This document shows positions 57,812 to 64,000 of a stretch of DNA of 64,000 nucleotides, one piece after another. A program made the translations under genes and the position numbers. The DNA is taken from positions 21,657 to 85,656 of the forward strand of contig NZ_QCZK02000030.1 in NCBI RefSeq assembly GCF_003347595.2, in the 5' to 3' direction. Position 1 is the first letter of the stretch. Every line of letters begins with the position of its first letter. The notes under the pieces were generated by a model. That model saw only the letters and a list, made by a program, of their open reading frames with translations, was not told the origin of the DNA and ran no database searches. This DNA is from Botryobacter ruber. GTDB lineage: Bacteria; Bacteroidota; Bacteroidia; Cytophagales; Hymenobacteraceae.

Positions 57812-57936
57812 TTCTGAAATTTAGGCTACCGTTTTTACCAAATCGGAACTACCCGCATCATGCGCAGAGTTTTTGTCCCCTCCCAATCAAGTCCGGGACC
57901 TGCGGCTTTGAAGCTAATCTTGTAGGGGAAAAATTC

Positions 57937-58070
57937 CTGCTTCAAGTTTTCAACTTGGAGCTTTTTATATTGAAAGCTTTCAGCTTTCATGGCTGAACCT
58001 ACCTGATTTCATACCCTCGCAAGTTGAAAACTTGCTGGAATGATAGCTCCAAGTTGAAAACTTGAAGCAG
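57937..58070. repeat. Repeat family E: nested CAAGTTTTCAACTTG palindrome
   Basis: Outer arms CTGCTTCAAGTTTTCAACTT... (57937..57962) and ...AAGTTGAAAACTTGAAGCAG (58045..58070), with inner hairpins TTGAAAGCTTTCAGCTTTCA and GCAAGTTGAAAACTTGC. Confidence 0.8.
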
Positions 58071-58083
58071 TTCTTTGCTTTCT

Positions 58084-58116
58084 TAGGAGCAAAGGCAATG
58101 GTCGCAGCTGCAGACA
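58084..58116 (+). repeat. Repeat family A copy
   Basis: AGGAGCAAAGGCAATGGTCG then CAGCTGCAGACAA, a diverged forward copy between repeats E and F. Confidence 0.6.
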
Positions 58117-58129
58117 ATTTTTTCCCTTC

Positions 58130-58238
58130 GCTGGTGCGAGCTTGTAGCTCGTACTTACATACCACCCGGAAGTACTTGATTCCAAGCCTAGTCAAATCGT
58201 CTGTGTAACGAAGGTACGAGCTACAAGCTCGCACCAGC
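58130..58238. repeat. Repeat family F: inverted GGTGCGAGCTTGTAGCTCGTAC pair
   Basis: Arms GCTGGTGCGAGCTTGTAGCT(CGTAC) at 58130..58154 and the exact inverse at 58214..58238, about 60 bp apart. A third arm lies at 61598..61622. Confidence 0.85.
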
Positions 58239-58261
58239 ACAAACGATTTACTTTGCTATTT

Positions 58262-59335
58262 TTATATCTCCGTCAAACCGCTATCCTTAAACCCGAAACC
58301 CCAGCCCGGACGGTCGTGCGGGGTGGCGAAGCCGTCTACTATCTGCAGCGGGTGGTCTATCAGCGGGTCTATCCAGTCGAAGGACTCGGCTCCGGCGCCA
58401 TTCGGGATGGTGCAGAGCAGCGGGATGTCGTAATCTTTGTAGTAGTGCGGCAGCACCGGGATGTTAAAGCTTCCGGCCAGGGCGGCACTGTTGCGCCAGG
58501 CTTCTACCCCACCTAAACGCAGGATGTCCGGTTGCCAGATGTCGATGGCGTTTCGTACCAGCAGCTCGCGTAGCGGCACCGTGGAATACTCACGCTCTCC
58601 CATTGCCAGTGAAATACCGGCCTGGTTCCGCAGCAGCTGGTAGCCCTGGAAATCCGAATGGTCGATGGGTTCTTCAAACCAGTGGATGTTCAGTTCCCGG
58701 GCTGCCCGCGCCAGCGCAAGCGCTGCCGGTACCTGCATACCCTGGTTGGCGTCCATCATGATGTTGATATCGTTCCCGACGGCTTCCCGCACCAGGCGCA
58801 GGCGCTCCAGGTCTTCTTTCCAGTCGGGTTTGCCTACTTTTATTTTGACTGCCTGAAAGCCCCTGCTTTTGTAGTTGCTTACTTCGGCAATCAGTTCTTC
58901 TACTGAATAGGAAATCCAGCCGCCGCTTCCGTAAATGGGCACTTTGGTGCGCGATGCGCCCAGCACCTTCCAGACCGGCTGCCCGAGGGTTTTGCACCAG
59001 GCGTCCCACATGGCAATGTTGTAGGCGGCCTGCGCCCACCGGTTGATGCCTTCCAGCCCGAAGTACTCGTTGGCGGCGTTTATTTTTTCAAATACCTTCA
59101 CCGTATCGTACACCTGCTCTCCGCATACCTGCTCCCCTACATCTTTCAGGGCGCCCGCTATAGCGGCAGGACTGTACTGGAAACTGAGCAGGTAAGACTC
59201 CCCCACCACACCGCTCTCCAGCTGGAGGCGCAGCACGATAAACGAGATTTCAGTTAAGGTATGCGTGGCGTCGGCAATTGGCTTTTCCAGCTTCGCTTTG
59301 GCTGAATAAATAGAGAAGCTTTTGATGGTATGCAT
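58262..59335 (-). CDS. Mandelate-racemase-subgroup enolase-superfamily enzyme (sugar-acid dehydratase or racemase)
   Basis: The 357-residue cytoplasmic product has the capping domain (about 1-125) and the TIM-barrel with the whole MR-subgroup active site: Lys164-x-Lys166 (VKIKVGK), metal ligands Asp195 (MMDANQG), Glu221 (WFEEP) and Glu247 (AMGERE), the Asp270/His297 dyad (WQPDI; VLPHYYK), and Glu317 (GAGAESF). These residue numbers equal those of Pseudomonas mandelate racemase. Most MR-type enzymes in sugar loci are acid-sugar dehydratases (for example L-rhamnonate, L-fuconate, galactonate or mandelate-like acids), so a dehydratase is the likelier role. It follows the rhamnosidase gene by 20 bp, which points to a rhamnose- or galactose-derived aldonic acid (inference). 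The SDR gene downstream could act on its product. Confidence 0.88.
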   Translation of the reverse strand: MHTIKSFSIYSAKAKLEKPIADATHTLTEISFIVLRLQLESGVVGESYLLSFQYSPAAIAGALKDVGEQVCGEQVYDTVKVFEKINAANEYFGLEGINRWAQAAYNIAMWDAWCKTLGQPVWKVLGASRTKVPIYGSGGWISYSVEELIAEVSNYKSRGFQAVKIKVGKPDWKEDLERLRLVREAVGNDINIMMDANQGMQVPAALALARAARELNIHWFEEPIDHSDFQGYQLLRNQAGISLAMGEREYSTVPLRELLVRNAIDIWQPDILRLGGVEAWRNSAALAGSFNIPVLPHYYKDYDIPLLCTIPNGAGAESFDWIDPLIDHPLQIVDGFATPHDRPGWGFGFKDSGLTEI

Positions 59336-59355
59336 AGTTCTTTTCTGTTACTGCC

Positions 59356-61560
59356 TTAGCTCTTATAGGAAACCACGTACTCCTTACCCTTCTCAATCGT
59401 CATTTCGTACTCGTTGTTTCCTTTCGAAATAATTTTAGCGCCTTTCACTTTTGGTTTCGATTTGCTCTTGAAACGCAGGGTACCGGTGCCCTCGTCTGCT
59501 TTCACTTTTATCTGGTTTGTGCTGCAGTACACTTTAATATCTCCGTTTGGTGTTGGCACGGTGCCTTCCATCCACTTCAGCCCGCCCAGTACCGGCACTA
59601 CCTCATAGGTATTGTAACCTGCACTCAGCGGCTTCACGCCCAGGTAATATTTGCCCAACAGGTAAATCGGGCTGGCGCCCCAGGCGTGGCTCAGGCTCTT
59701 GCCAAACTCACGGCCATACATGGCATAGTGCTCTGCTCCTTTTTCGTTCGGGTCATACTTTTCCCAGAAAGATGTCGCTCCCAAATCGAGCATGCCGCCC
59801 CAGTAATCTTTCATTTCCTTCAGCACGTAGTCCTGCTCACCCATGGCGCAAAGTGCCTCCAGCTCATAGAAACGCATGTACGGCGTGGTAATTTTTTGCA
59901 CCTTATCGTTGAGCAACACGTTTTGTTTTACCGCCTGCTTCTGCTTTTCGGTGAAGTAGTCGAAGAAGATGGCAAACATGTTGGAGTAGCGGGTAACATT
60001 GTCCGTCTGCTTGCCTTCAACCCGGCTGTGCACCAATGCCTGCTTCTCATCGCTCCAGTAGATGTCGAACAGTTTTTTCTTCATCTCGGCAGCCAGTTTA
60101 TTGTAGCGGGCTGCTCCCTGCTGGTCACCGGCAATCTCGGCACTCAGCGCCATGGTTTCGAGGCTTCGGGCCAGAAGCAGCTGCTCGAAGCTTACCTCGC
60201 CCTGCTTGCTCAAGCCATCGGCCCAGTCGATAAACACCCAGTCACCGGCCAGACCTTCCATCAGGCCGTCTTTGTTGCGGCGGTCCAGGCTGAACTCTAT
60301 CAGCGACTGCATGCGTGGGTAGAACTGCTGGATAAAGGTCTTATCGCCTGTGTACAGGTAGTAGTCGTAGATGCCCATGAACCAGTAGAAGGTGTAGTCC
60401 ATGATGGTGTTGATGTGGCTCGTTACCGGGTCTTTGCCACGAAGCGCCAGCAGCGTGCGGGTTACCGAAGGCGAGTCGAAGGCCAGGTAGTAGTTCATCA
60501 GGTAGCTCTGGTAGGCATCGCCTGACCAAATCCAGCGGTCGCGCTTGATGCCGTCGATAAAAAACTCGCGGGTGGTCAGCTCCATGGTGTAGGCCGACAC
60601 GTCCCAGATTTTATTCATCTGCTCATCGTTGCAACGGAACGTACCCCGCTCGGCCACCGGCAGGTACTCGTACAGCATCGACACATCGGCAATGGTGATG
60701 CCTGGCTCGTACTGGATGTTCACGTAGCGGAACGCGCGGGAACCCTCCAGCACCAGGTCCTTTGCCTGCGGCTGGTTAATATCCAAGTGGTCCAGCGTTT
60801 CGGTTGTTTCCGGCGACATCGCCTCTTCCAGCGACTCTCCATAGTAAAGCGATACTTTGCCTGTTCCTTTCAGTCCGTGCAGCTTTACAAAGCCAAATGT
60901 CTCTTTTCCGAAATCCACCACCAGCGATTGTGGCTTACGGTCGATTTTAGCAGCCTGCATCGGTTTGGTTGGCAACCTGAACTGGGATGGCGGTATCTGC
61001 GGATTGGTGAAGTTCCAGAAGCCAGCCTGCAGCCACTCTGTGCCCGACTGGTCTGATACCATGCCGGAGGCGTCTATCCATTCTTTGTCCTCGTAGGTAA
61101 CTTTCCAGGAAGAGTCGGAAACGATGGTATTGCCTTTCACATACAGGGCCGGCACATGGGCCTGGTTGTAAATCTTGATGTTCAGCTTATGCTTACCGGC
61201 AGGAATGGTCACCTTTTTTGGCGTGCCGTTTATCATCTTGCTGTCAATTTTCACATTATACTGCCCTTCCGTGAATATTTCCACTTCTTCGGGCTGCTTC
61301 AGGTCGAATACTTTATGAAAATCTACCAGCACATAGTGGTTGTCCATGCGCCAGAACGGCGGGAAAAAGGTGCCGCGCTCGGTGCGCCTGTTCTGCATCT
61401 GGTTGGCCAGCCAGATTTCGTAATCGCCGGGATACCAAATCCAGGTGGCCTGCTGCTTTTGTTGCTGTTGCTGTGCCTGAACAGGTTGCATCGAAAAGGC
61501 AGTCAGGAACAAACACATCATAAGTACTACTCTTGTAATCATGGTAGCTGATAGGTTCAT
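59356..61560 (-). CDS. Secreted GH78-like alpha-L-rhamnosidase (short form)
   Basis: The 734-residue product has a signal peptide; either ATG1 or the seventh codon (MITRVVLMMCLFLTAF) would serve. A poly-Gln stretch follows cleavage. Beta-sandwich domains (ATWIWYPGDYEIWLANQMQN; 'NVKIDSKMINGTPKKVTIPA'; 'VVDFGKETFGFVKLHGLKG') lead to an (alpha/alpha)6 barrel with 'EFFIDGIKRDRWIWSGDAYQ', which replaces the DCPxRxE motif of typical GH78, and 'LGATSFWEKYDPNEKG', which holds the likely second catalytic Glu, then 'SLSHAWGASPIYLLGKYYLG'. This arrangement is common in a GH78 branch. It should release rhamnose in the periplasm. It is followed 20 bp later by the enolase-superfamily gene, so the two are cotranscribed. 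Confidence 0.85.
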   Translation of the reverse strand: MNLSATMITRVVLMMCLFLTAFSMQPVQAQQQQQKQQATWIWYPGDYEIWLANQMQNRRTERGTFFPPFWRMDNHYVLVDFHKVFDLKQPEEVEIFTEGQYNVKIDSKMINGTPKKVTIPAGKHKLNIKIYNQAHVPALYVKGNTIVSDSSWKVTYEDKEWIDASGMVSDQSGTEWLQAGFWNFTNPQIPPSQFRLPTKPMQAAKIDRKPQSLVVDFGKETFGFVKLHGLKGTGKVSLYYGESLEEAMSPETTETLDHLDINQPQAKDLVLEGSRAFRYVNIQYEPGITIADVSMLYEYLPVAERGTFRCNDEQMNKIWDVSAYTMELTTREFFIDGIKRDRWIWSGDAYQSYLMNYYLAFDSPSVTRTLLALRGKDPVTSHINTIMDYTFYWFMGIYDYYLYTGDKTFIQQFYPRMQSLIEFSLDRRNKDGLMEGLAGDWVFIDWADGLSKQGEVSFEQLLLARSLETMALSAEIAGDQQGAARYNKLAAEMKKKLFDIYWSDEKQALVHSRVEGKQTDNVTRYSNMFAIFFDYFTEKQKQAVKQNVLLNDKVQKITTPYMRFYELEALCAMGEQDYVLKEMKDYWGGMLDLGATSFWEKYDPNEKGAEHYAMYGREFGKSLSHAWGASPIYLLGKYYLGVKPLSAGYNTYEVVPVLGGLKWMEGTVPTPNGDIKVYCSTNQIKVKADEGTGTLRFKSKSKPKVKGAKIISKGNNEYEMTIEKGKEYVVSYKS

Positions 61561-61597
61561 AAGAGTTGAATAGCGTGCGTTAGGTTATAATGAAAAG

Positions 61598-61622
61598 GTA
61601 CGAGCTACAAGCTCGCACCAGC
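61598..61622. repeat. Repeat family F, single arm
   Basis: GTACGAGCTACAAGCTCGCA(CCAGC), identical to the right arm of 58214..58238, in the 80-bp gap between two genes. Confidence 0.8.
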
Positions 61623-61640
61623 AAAATAATCAATTTAAGA

Positions 61641-62615
61641 CTACGACTGAAAAACTGACTTCAAATACCTGGTATTGGCACCGAAATTACCTTTTACATC
61701 GCGTGGGTTGTTGGCATCGCGCGAACGTTCGATAACGAGCCAGCCGCGCCAGCCCATCTTGTCCAGCGTCTGCTTTACCTTCGGCATGTCGAGGCGGGTG
61801 TTGTGCTGCAGCCATACGCCATCTTCGTCGGTGGCGTGAATCATGCAGATGCGGTCTTTGCCCAAAATGCGAAGCTCTTCGTGCAGGTCGCGCCCGGCTT
61901 TCAGCGGGTTCGAAAAGTTAAAATATATTTTTATTCCCGGAGAACCAACATCTTTCAGCAGCTGCTTATCGCCTGCTGCATCCAGGGCTGTTTCGATGCC
62001 TATCACCACGCCTGCTTCTTCAGCCATTTTGCCTACGACCTTCAGGCGCTCCACGATGGCGGGGCGCAGGTGCGGGTACTGTATCAGGTCGCCTTTGACG
62101 CCCAGCGGCAGGAAACCTACTTTCACGTTCATCTGCTTCATCTGCTCGATGCAGTCGCCTACCATTTGCTTGTAGGTGGGCCGCTCGGCAAACGACTGGG
62201 CATAAAAACCTGACATGGAAAGTGAGCAAATTTCCAGCCCCAGTTCCTGTGCCTTGTCCAGGAACTGCTTCCGCTGCTCCGGATCTGCCAGTTTGCTGTC
62301 GAAGGTGTCGCGGTTGCCTAAGCCACCCATGTCTACTTCCAGGCCGTCGGCTCCGATTTCTTTTGCCAGGTCGAAGGCGCTTAGCTTTTGCCGCTTCAGA
62401 ATCATCAGGTCCACAACGGCAATCTTGTAGCGTTCTCCATCGGCAGCCGCAACTTTAGAAGAAGAAGCGCAGGAAATAAGATTAGGTGCAACAAGTAAAC
62501 CTGCCGCCAGGGTAGCAGCGTTTCCGAGGAAAGAACGGCGACTGAAACCTGAAATTTCGCTCTTTGCAGCTGCCTCCATTGCCTTACCTGTCATGTCTTT
62601 TTTCTTATCGTACAT
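61641..62615 (-). CDS. Tat-targeted xylose-isomerase-like TIM-barrel lipoprotein
   Basis: The 324-residue product has a twin-arginine signal, SRRSFLG (25-31), followed by a hydrophobic stretch and a lipobox ending at Cys49 (LISCASSS), so it should be exported folded and lipid-anchored. The mature part is an AP_endonuc_2/xylose-isomerase-like TIM barrel: 'AFDLAKEIGADGLEVDMGGL', 'LDKAQELGLEICSLSMSGFY', 'EEAGVVIGIETALDAAGDKQ', 'KIYFNFSNP', 'RICMIHATDEDGVWLQHN' and 'MGWRGWLVIERSRDAN'. Metal ligands expected are Glu in GIET, Asn in FNFSN, His in MIHATD and Glu in VIERS. Members act as sugar or sugar-phosphate isomerases/epimerases; an exported one would act on free sugars. It lies 23 bp after the BNR gene, and 80 bp before the rhamnosidase gene. 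Confidence 0.85.
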   Translation of the reverse strand: MYDKKKDMTGKAMEAAAKSEISGFSRRSFLGNAATLAAGLLVAPNLISCASSSKVAAADGERYKIAVVDLMILKRQKLSAFDLAKEIGADGLEVDMGGLGNRDTFDSKLADPEQRKQFLDKAQELGLEICSLSMSGFYAQSFAERPTYKQMVGDCIEQMKQMNVKVGFLPLGVKGDLIQYPHLRPAIVERLKVVGKMAEEAGVVIGIETALDAAGDKQLLKDVGSPGIKIYFNFSNPLKAGRDLHEELRILGKDRICMIHATDEDGVWLQHNTRLDMPKVKQTLDKMGWRGWLVIERSRDANNPRDVKGNFGANTRYLKSVFQS

Positions 62616-62638
62616 CGTCTCTTTTTAAACGTGGTGAA

Positions 62639-63778
62639 TTAGCTTTCCTGGTCCTGCACTTCGCCCGCTACCGGGTTGCCGCCTGGCCACTCGCCATTCT
62701 TGATTTTCTTTGTCTTCATTTTGGATGGGTCTACCACGACATGCTTGATGCGCTGCCGGCGCCAGGTATAAATGAAGTGCAGCAGTCCATCTGAGGTCTG
62801 GATAACAGCAGGATAAGAGTACTGGCTGATAGGAGAATTCTCCAGCACCAGCGCCGCCTTCCACTTCTTACCATCTTCCGAAACGGCTACATTAAGGGGA
62901 GTGCGTGGACCTTTGGCTAAGTCGCCCGGAGGTAGTACATGGTTGTACACCAGCACATGTTTACCGTTCGCCATCGTCACGGCGTCGGTTCCGGAGTTGT
63001 TGTTTGGTAAACCTGTTTTCTTTAAAGGCGACCAGGTGCGGCCGTTGTCGGTAGACCACGATTCTACCAAAGCTCTGTGCTTGCTGCGGGCAATAATCTG
63101 CAGTTTGCCGTTGCCGTGCTTAAGGATGCTTGGCTGAATCGCGTTTAAATCTTCTGAACCTTTGTCCAGCGGACCGATTTTATACCAGGTTTTCCCGAAA
63201 TCAGGTGTTACCTCGAAATGCACTTTCCAGCCGTCGCCTTCGGTACTGGAGGCGCAGAACAGCTCTCCGTTAATCAGCTCCGGCTTGTTTTTCACCGGAC
63301 CCACATAGCCTTCGGGCAGCATTTTGGCAGCTGACCAGGTTTTACCGCCGTCTTTAGAGCTTTTCATCCAGCCCTGCCAGGTAGAAGGGCTTGGTCCGAT
63401 TTTGTAGAACAGCAATAAATCGCCGCCATTCGGTACCTGGTACAGCACGGGGTTCCACGTGGGCAGGCGGCTGCCGTCTTCCTGGTTGCCATTGGCTACC
63501 TCTACCGGGGCTGTCCATTTGTTGTTTTCCTGGCGGCACACCCAGATGCCTACATCCGGATGCCGCTCTTTTGTACCCCCGAAAAAGGATGCGACCAGTC
63601 CGGTAGGCGTCTCGGCGATGGTGGCGGAGTGGCAAGATGGAAACGGTGCTTTGTCGTACAGGAATTCCTCTACCAGAATGCCTTTCTTCCACTTCTGCGT
63701 TAGGTCCGTTTCCTGGGCCTGCGTATAGCCGATGCTCCCACAAAACAGGAGAGCCACTGCTACCAAAATTTTTTTCAT
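62639..63778 (-). CDS. Secreted BNR/Asp-box propeller, sialidase-superfamily hydrolase
   Basis: With start MKKILVAVALLFCGSIGYTQ (ATG at 63776..63778) the product has 379 residues and a good signal peptide; the frame also opens 15 codons upstream. The mature part is a sialidase-type beta-propeller with four Asp-box or Asp-box-like repeats: SSKDGGKTWS, TPDFGKTWYK, STDNGRTWSP and the shorter SEDGKKWK. Other segments are CHSATIAETPTGLVASFFGG, 'NPVLYQVPNGGDLLLFYKIG', 'LNAIQPSILKHGNGKLQIIA' and 'SQYSYPAVIQTSDGLLHFIY'. Despite the frequent database name exo-alpha-sialidase, members in plant-polysaccharide loci act on other acid or deoxy sugars, so sialic acid is unlikely. It starts the operon BNR - isomerase-like - rhamnosidase - enolase-type. 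Confidence 0.85.
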   Translation of the reverse strand: MKKILVAVALLFCGSIGYTQAQETDLTQKWKKGILVEEFLYDKAPFPSCHSATIAETPTGLVASFFGGTKERHPDVGIWVCRQENNKWTAPVEVANGNQEDGSRLPTWNPVLYQVPNGGDLLLFYKIGPSPSTWQGWMKSSKDGGKTWSAAKMLPEGYVGPVKNKPELINGELFCASSTEGDGWKVHFEVTPDFGKTWYKIGPLDKGSEDLNAIQPSILKHGNGKLQIIARSKHRALVESWSTDNGRTWSPLKKTGLPNNNSGTDAVTMANGKHVLVYNHVLPPGDLAKGPRTPLNVAVSEDGKKWKAALVLENSPISQYSYPAVIQTSDGLLHFIYTWRRQRIKHVVVDPSKMKTKKIKNGEWPGGNPVAGEVQDQES

Positions 63779-63851
63779 GTTGAATGCTATAGTTTTTATT
63801 CTCTTCAAATCGGATGTTCGCAACAGGTGCGCTTAAGCGAGGTCATTTTTA

Positions 63852-63884
63852 TTTACTGCACCTGCCACCATTGCCTCTGCACCT
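63852..63884 (-). repeat. Repeat family A, single inverted arm
   Basis: TTTACTGCACCTGCCACCAT then TGCCTCTGCACCT, in the spacer upstream of the BNR gene. Confidence 0.7.
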
Positions 63885-63925
63885 CCAAAACCCGGTAGGT
63901 TTTTAAAACATTGTTGTCCGAAACC

Positions 63926-64000
63926 TTAGCCAGAAAGAATAAGCTGGTCGAGTAGTTTAGGATTTCCTTTGCAAAGAATTACAATATCTCTGATAATATC
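63926..64000 (-). CDS. C-terminal fragment of an unidentified gene
   Basis: The last 75 bp of the window are open on the minus strand and end in TAA at 63926..63928. They would encode DIIRDIVILCKGNPKLLDQL and four more residues. The composition looks protein-like and the direction matches all neighbours, but 24 residues are too few to name a family, and an intergenic frame of this length could occur by chance. Confidence 0.35.
   Translation of the reverse strand, partial: DIIRDIVILCKGNPKLLDQLILSG

Larger units (their letters stand above)
57812..58261. other. Spacer filled with palindromic repeats A, E and F
   Basis: 450 bp between the mandelate-racemase-type gene and the SDR gene. It is occupied mostly by repeat E (57937..58070), a repeat A copy (58084..58116) and repeat F (58130..58238). 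No coding potential. Confidence 0.7.

Noticed and set aside
61569..61585. Possible further dyad copy upstream of the short GH78-like gene
   Set aside because: GCGTGCGTTAGGTT matches only one half of the palindrome.

Overview
The window reads as one long carbohydrate-catabolic region from a member of the Bacteroidota, most likely order Cytophagales and perhaps Hymenobacteraceae (a Pontibacter-like genome). The grounds are four SusC/SusD pairs, type IX secretion (T9SS) C-terminal sorting domains, SPII lipoprotein signals on every SusD, and promoters with the Bacteroidota -7 box TAnnTTTG. The family placement is inference. Every gene lies on the minus strand except one IclR-type regulator (44653..45423), so the text below describes operons from high to low coordinates.

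Layout. 1-5 kb: a compact cytoplasmic cassette made of the N-terminus of a Gfo/Idh/MocA oxidoreductase, a solute-binding-protein homologue without signal peptide, two paralogous class III (CaiB/BaiF) CoA-transferases and a second solute-binding-protein homologue without signal peptide. No ABC permease or ATPase is present. 5-7.5 kb: a secreted DUF5703 (GH95-like) enzyme. 7.9-26 kb: three SusC/SusD uptake pairs and a protein with two fused DUF3826 units. 26.8-38.5 kb: a secreted pectinolytic block in which every product ends in a T9SS-like tail: CE8 pectin methylesterase, a pectate lyase fused to a beta-helix module and Big_2 domains, a stand-alone pectate lyase, a protein with three tandem beta-helix units, and an unrecognised secreted protein. 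38.6-43.8 kb: a fourth SusC/SusD pair. 44.6-45.4 kb: the IclR regulator. 45.6-63.8 kb: periplasmic or lipoprotein side-chain enzymes (two GH2, a GH43/GH130-like propeller, two GH78-type rhamnosidases, a BNR/Asp-box propeller, a Tat-targeted xylose-isomerase-like protein) and two sugar-acid enzymes (an SDR and a mandelate-racemase-type enolase-superfamily enzyme).

How it fits together (inference): secreted lyases and esterase cut pectin or rhamnogalacturonan outside the cell, the SusC/SusD pairs import oligomers, periplasmic glycosidases remove rhamnose and galactose or uronate side chains, and SDR, dehydratase, oxidoreductase and CoA-transferase enzymes process the acids inside. No hybrid two-component sensor and no ECF sigma/anti-sigma pair is visible. 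IclR is the only regulator in view.

The non-coding DNA is unusually informative. All four susC genes and one GH78 gene share a promoter in which a 12-bp AT palindrome lies at exactly the same distance from the -7 box. A second dyad close to AACNAACGTTNGTT recurs in the leaders. Two susC leaders carry a homologous hairpin plus U-tract upstream of the start, and two share a conserved leader block. The spacers also hold at least six families of palindromic repeats, one of which has a near-consensus copy inside a GH2 coding sequence.
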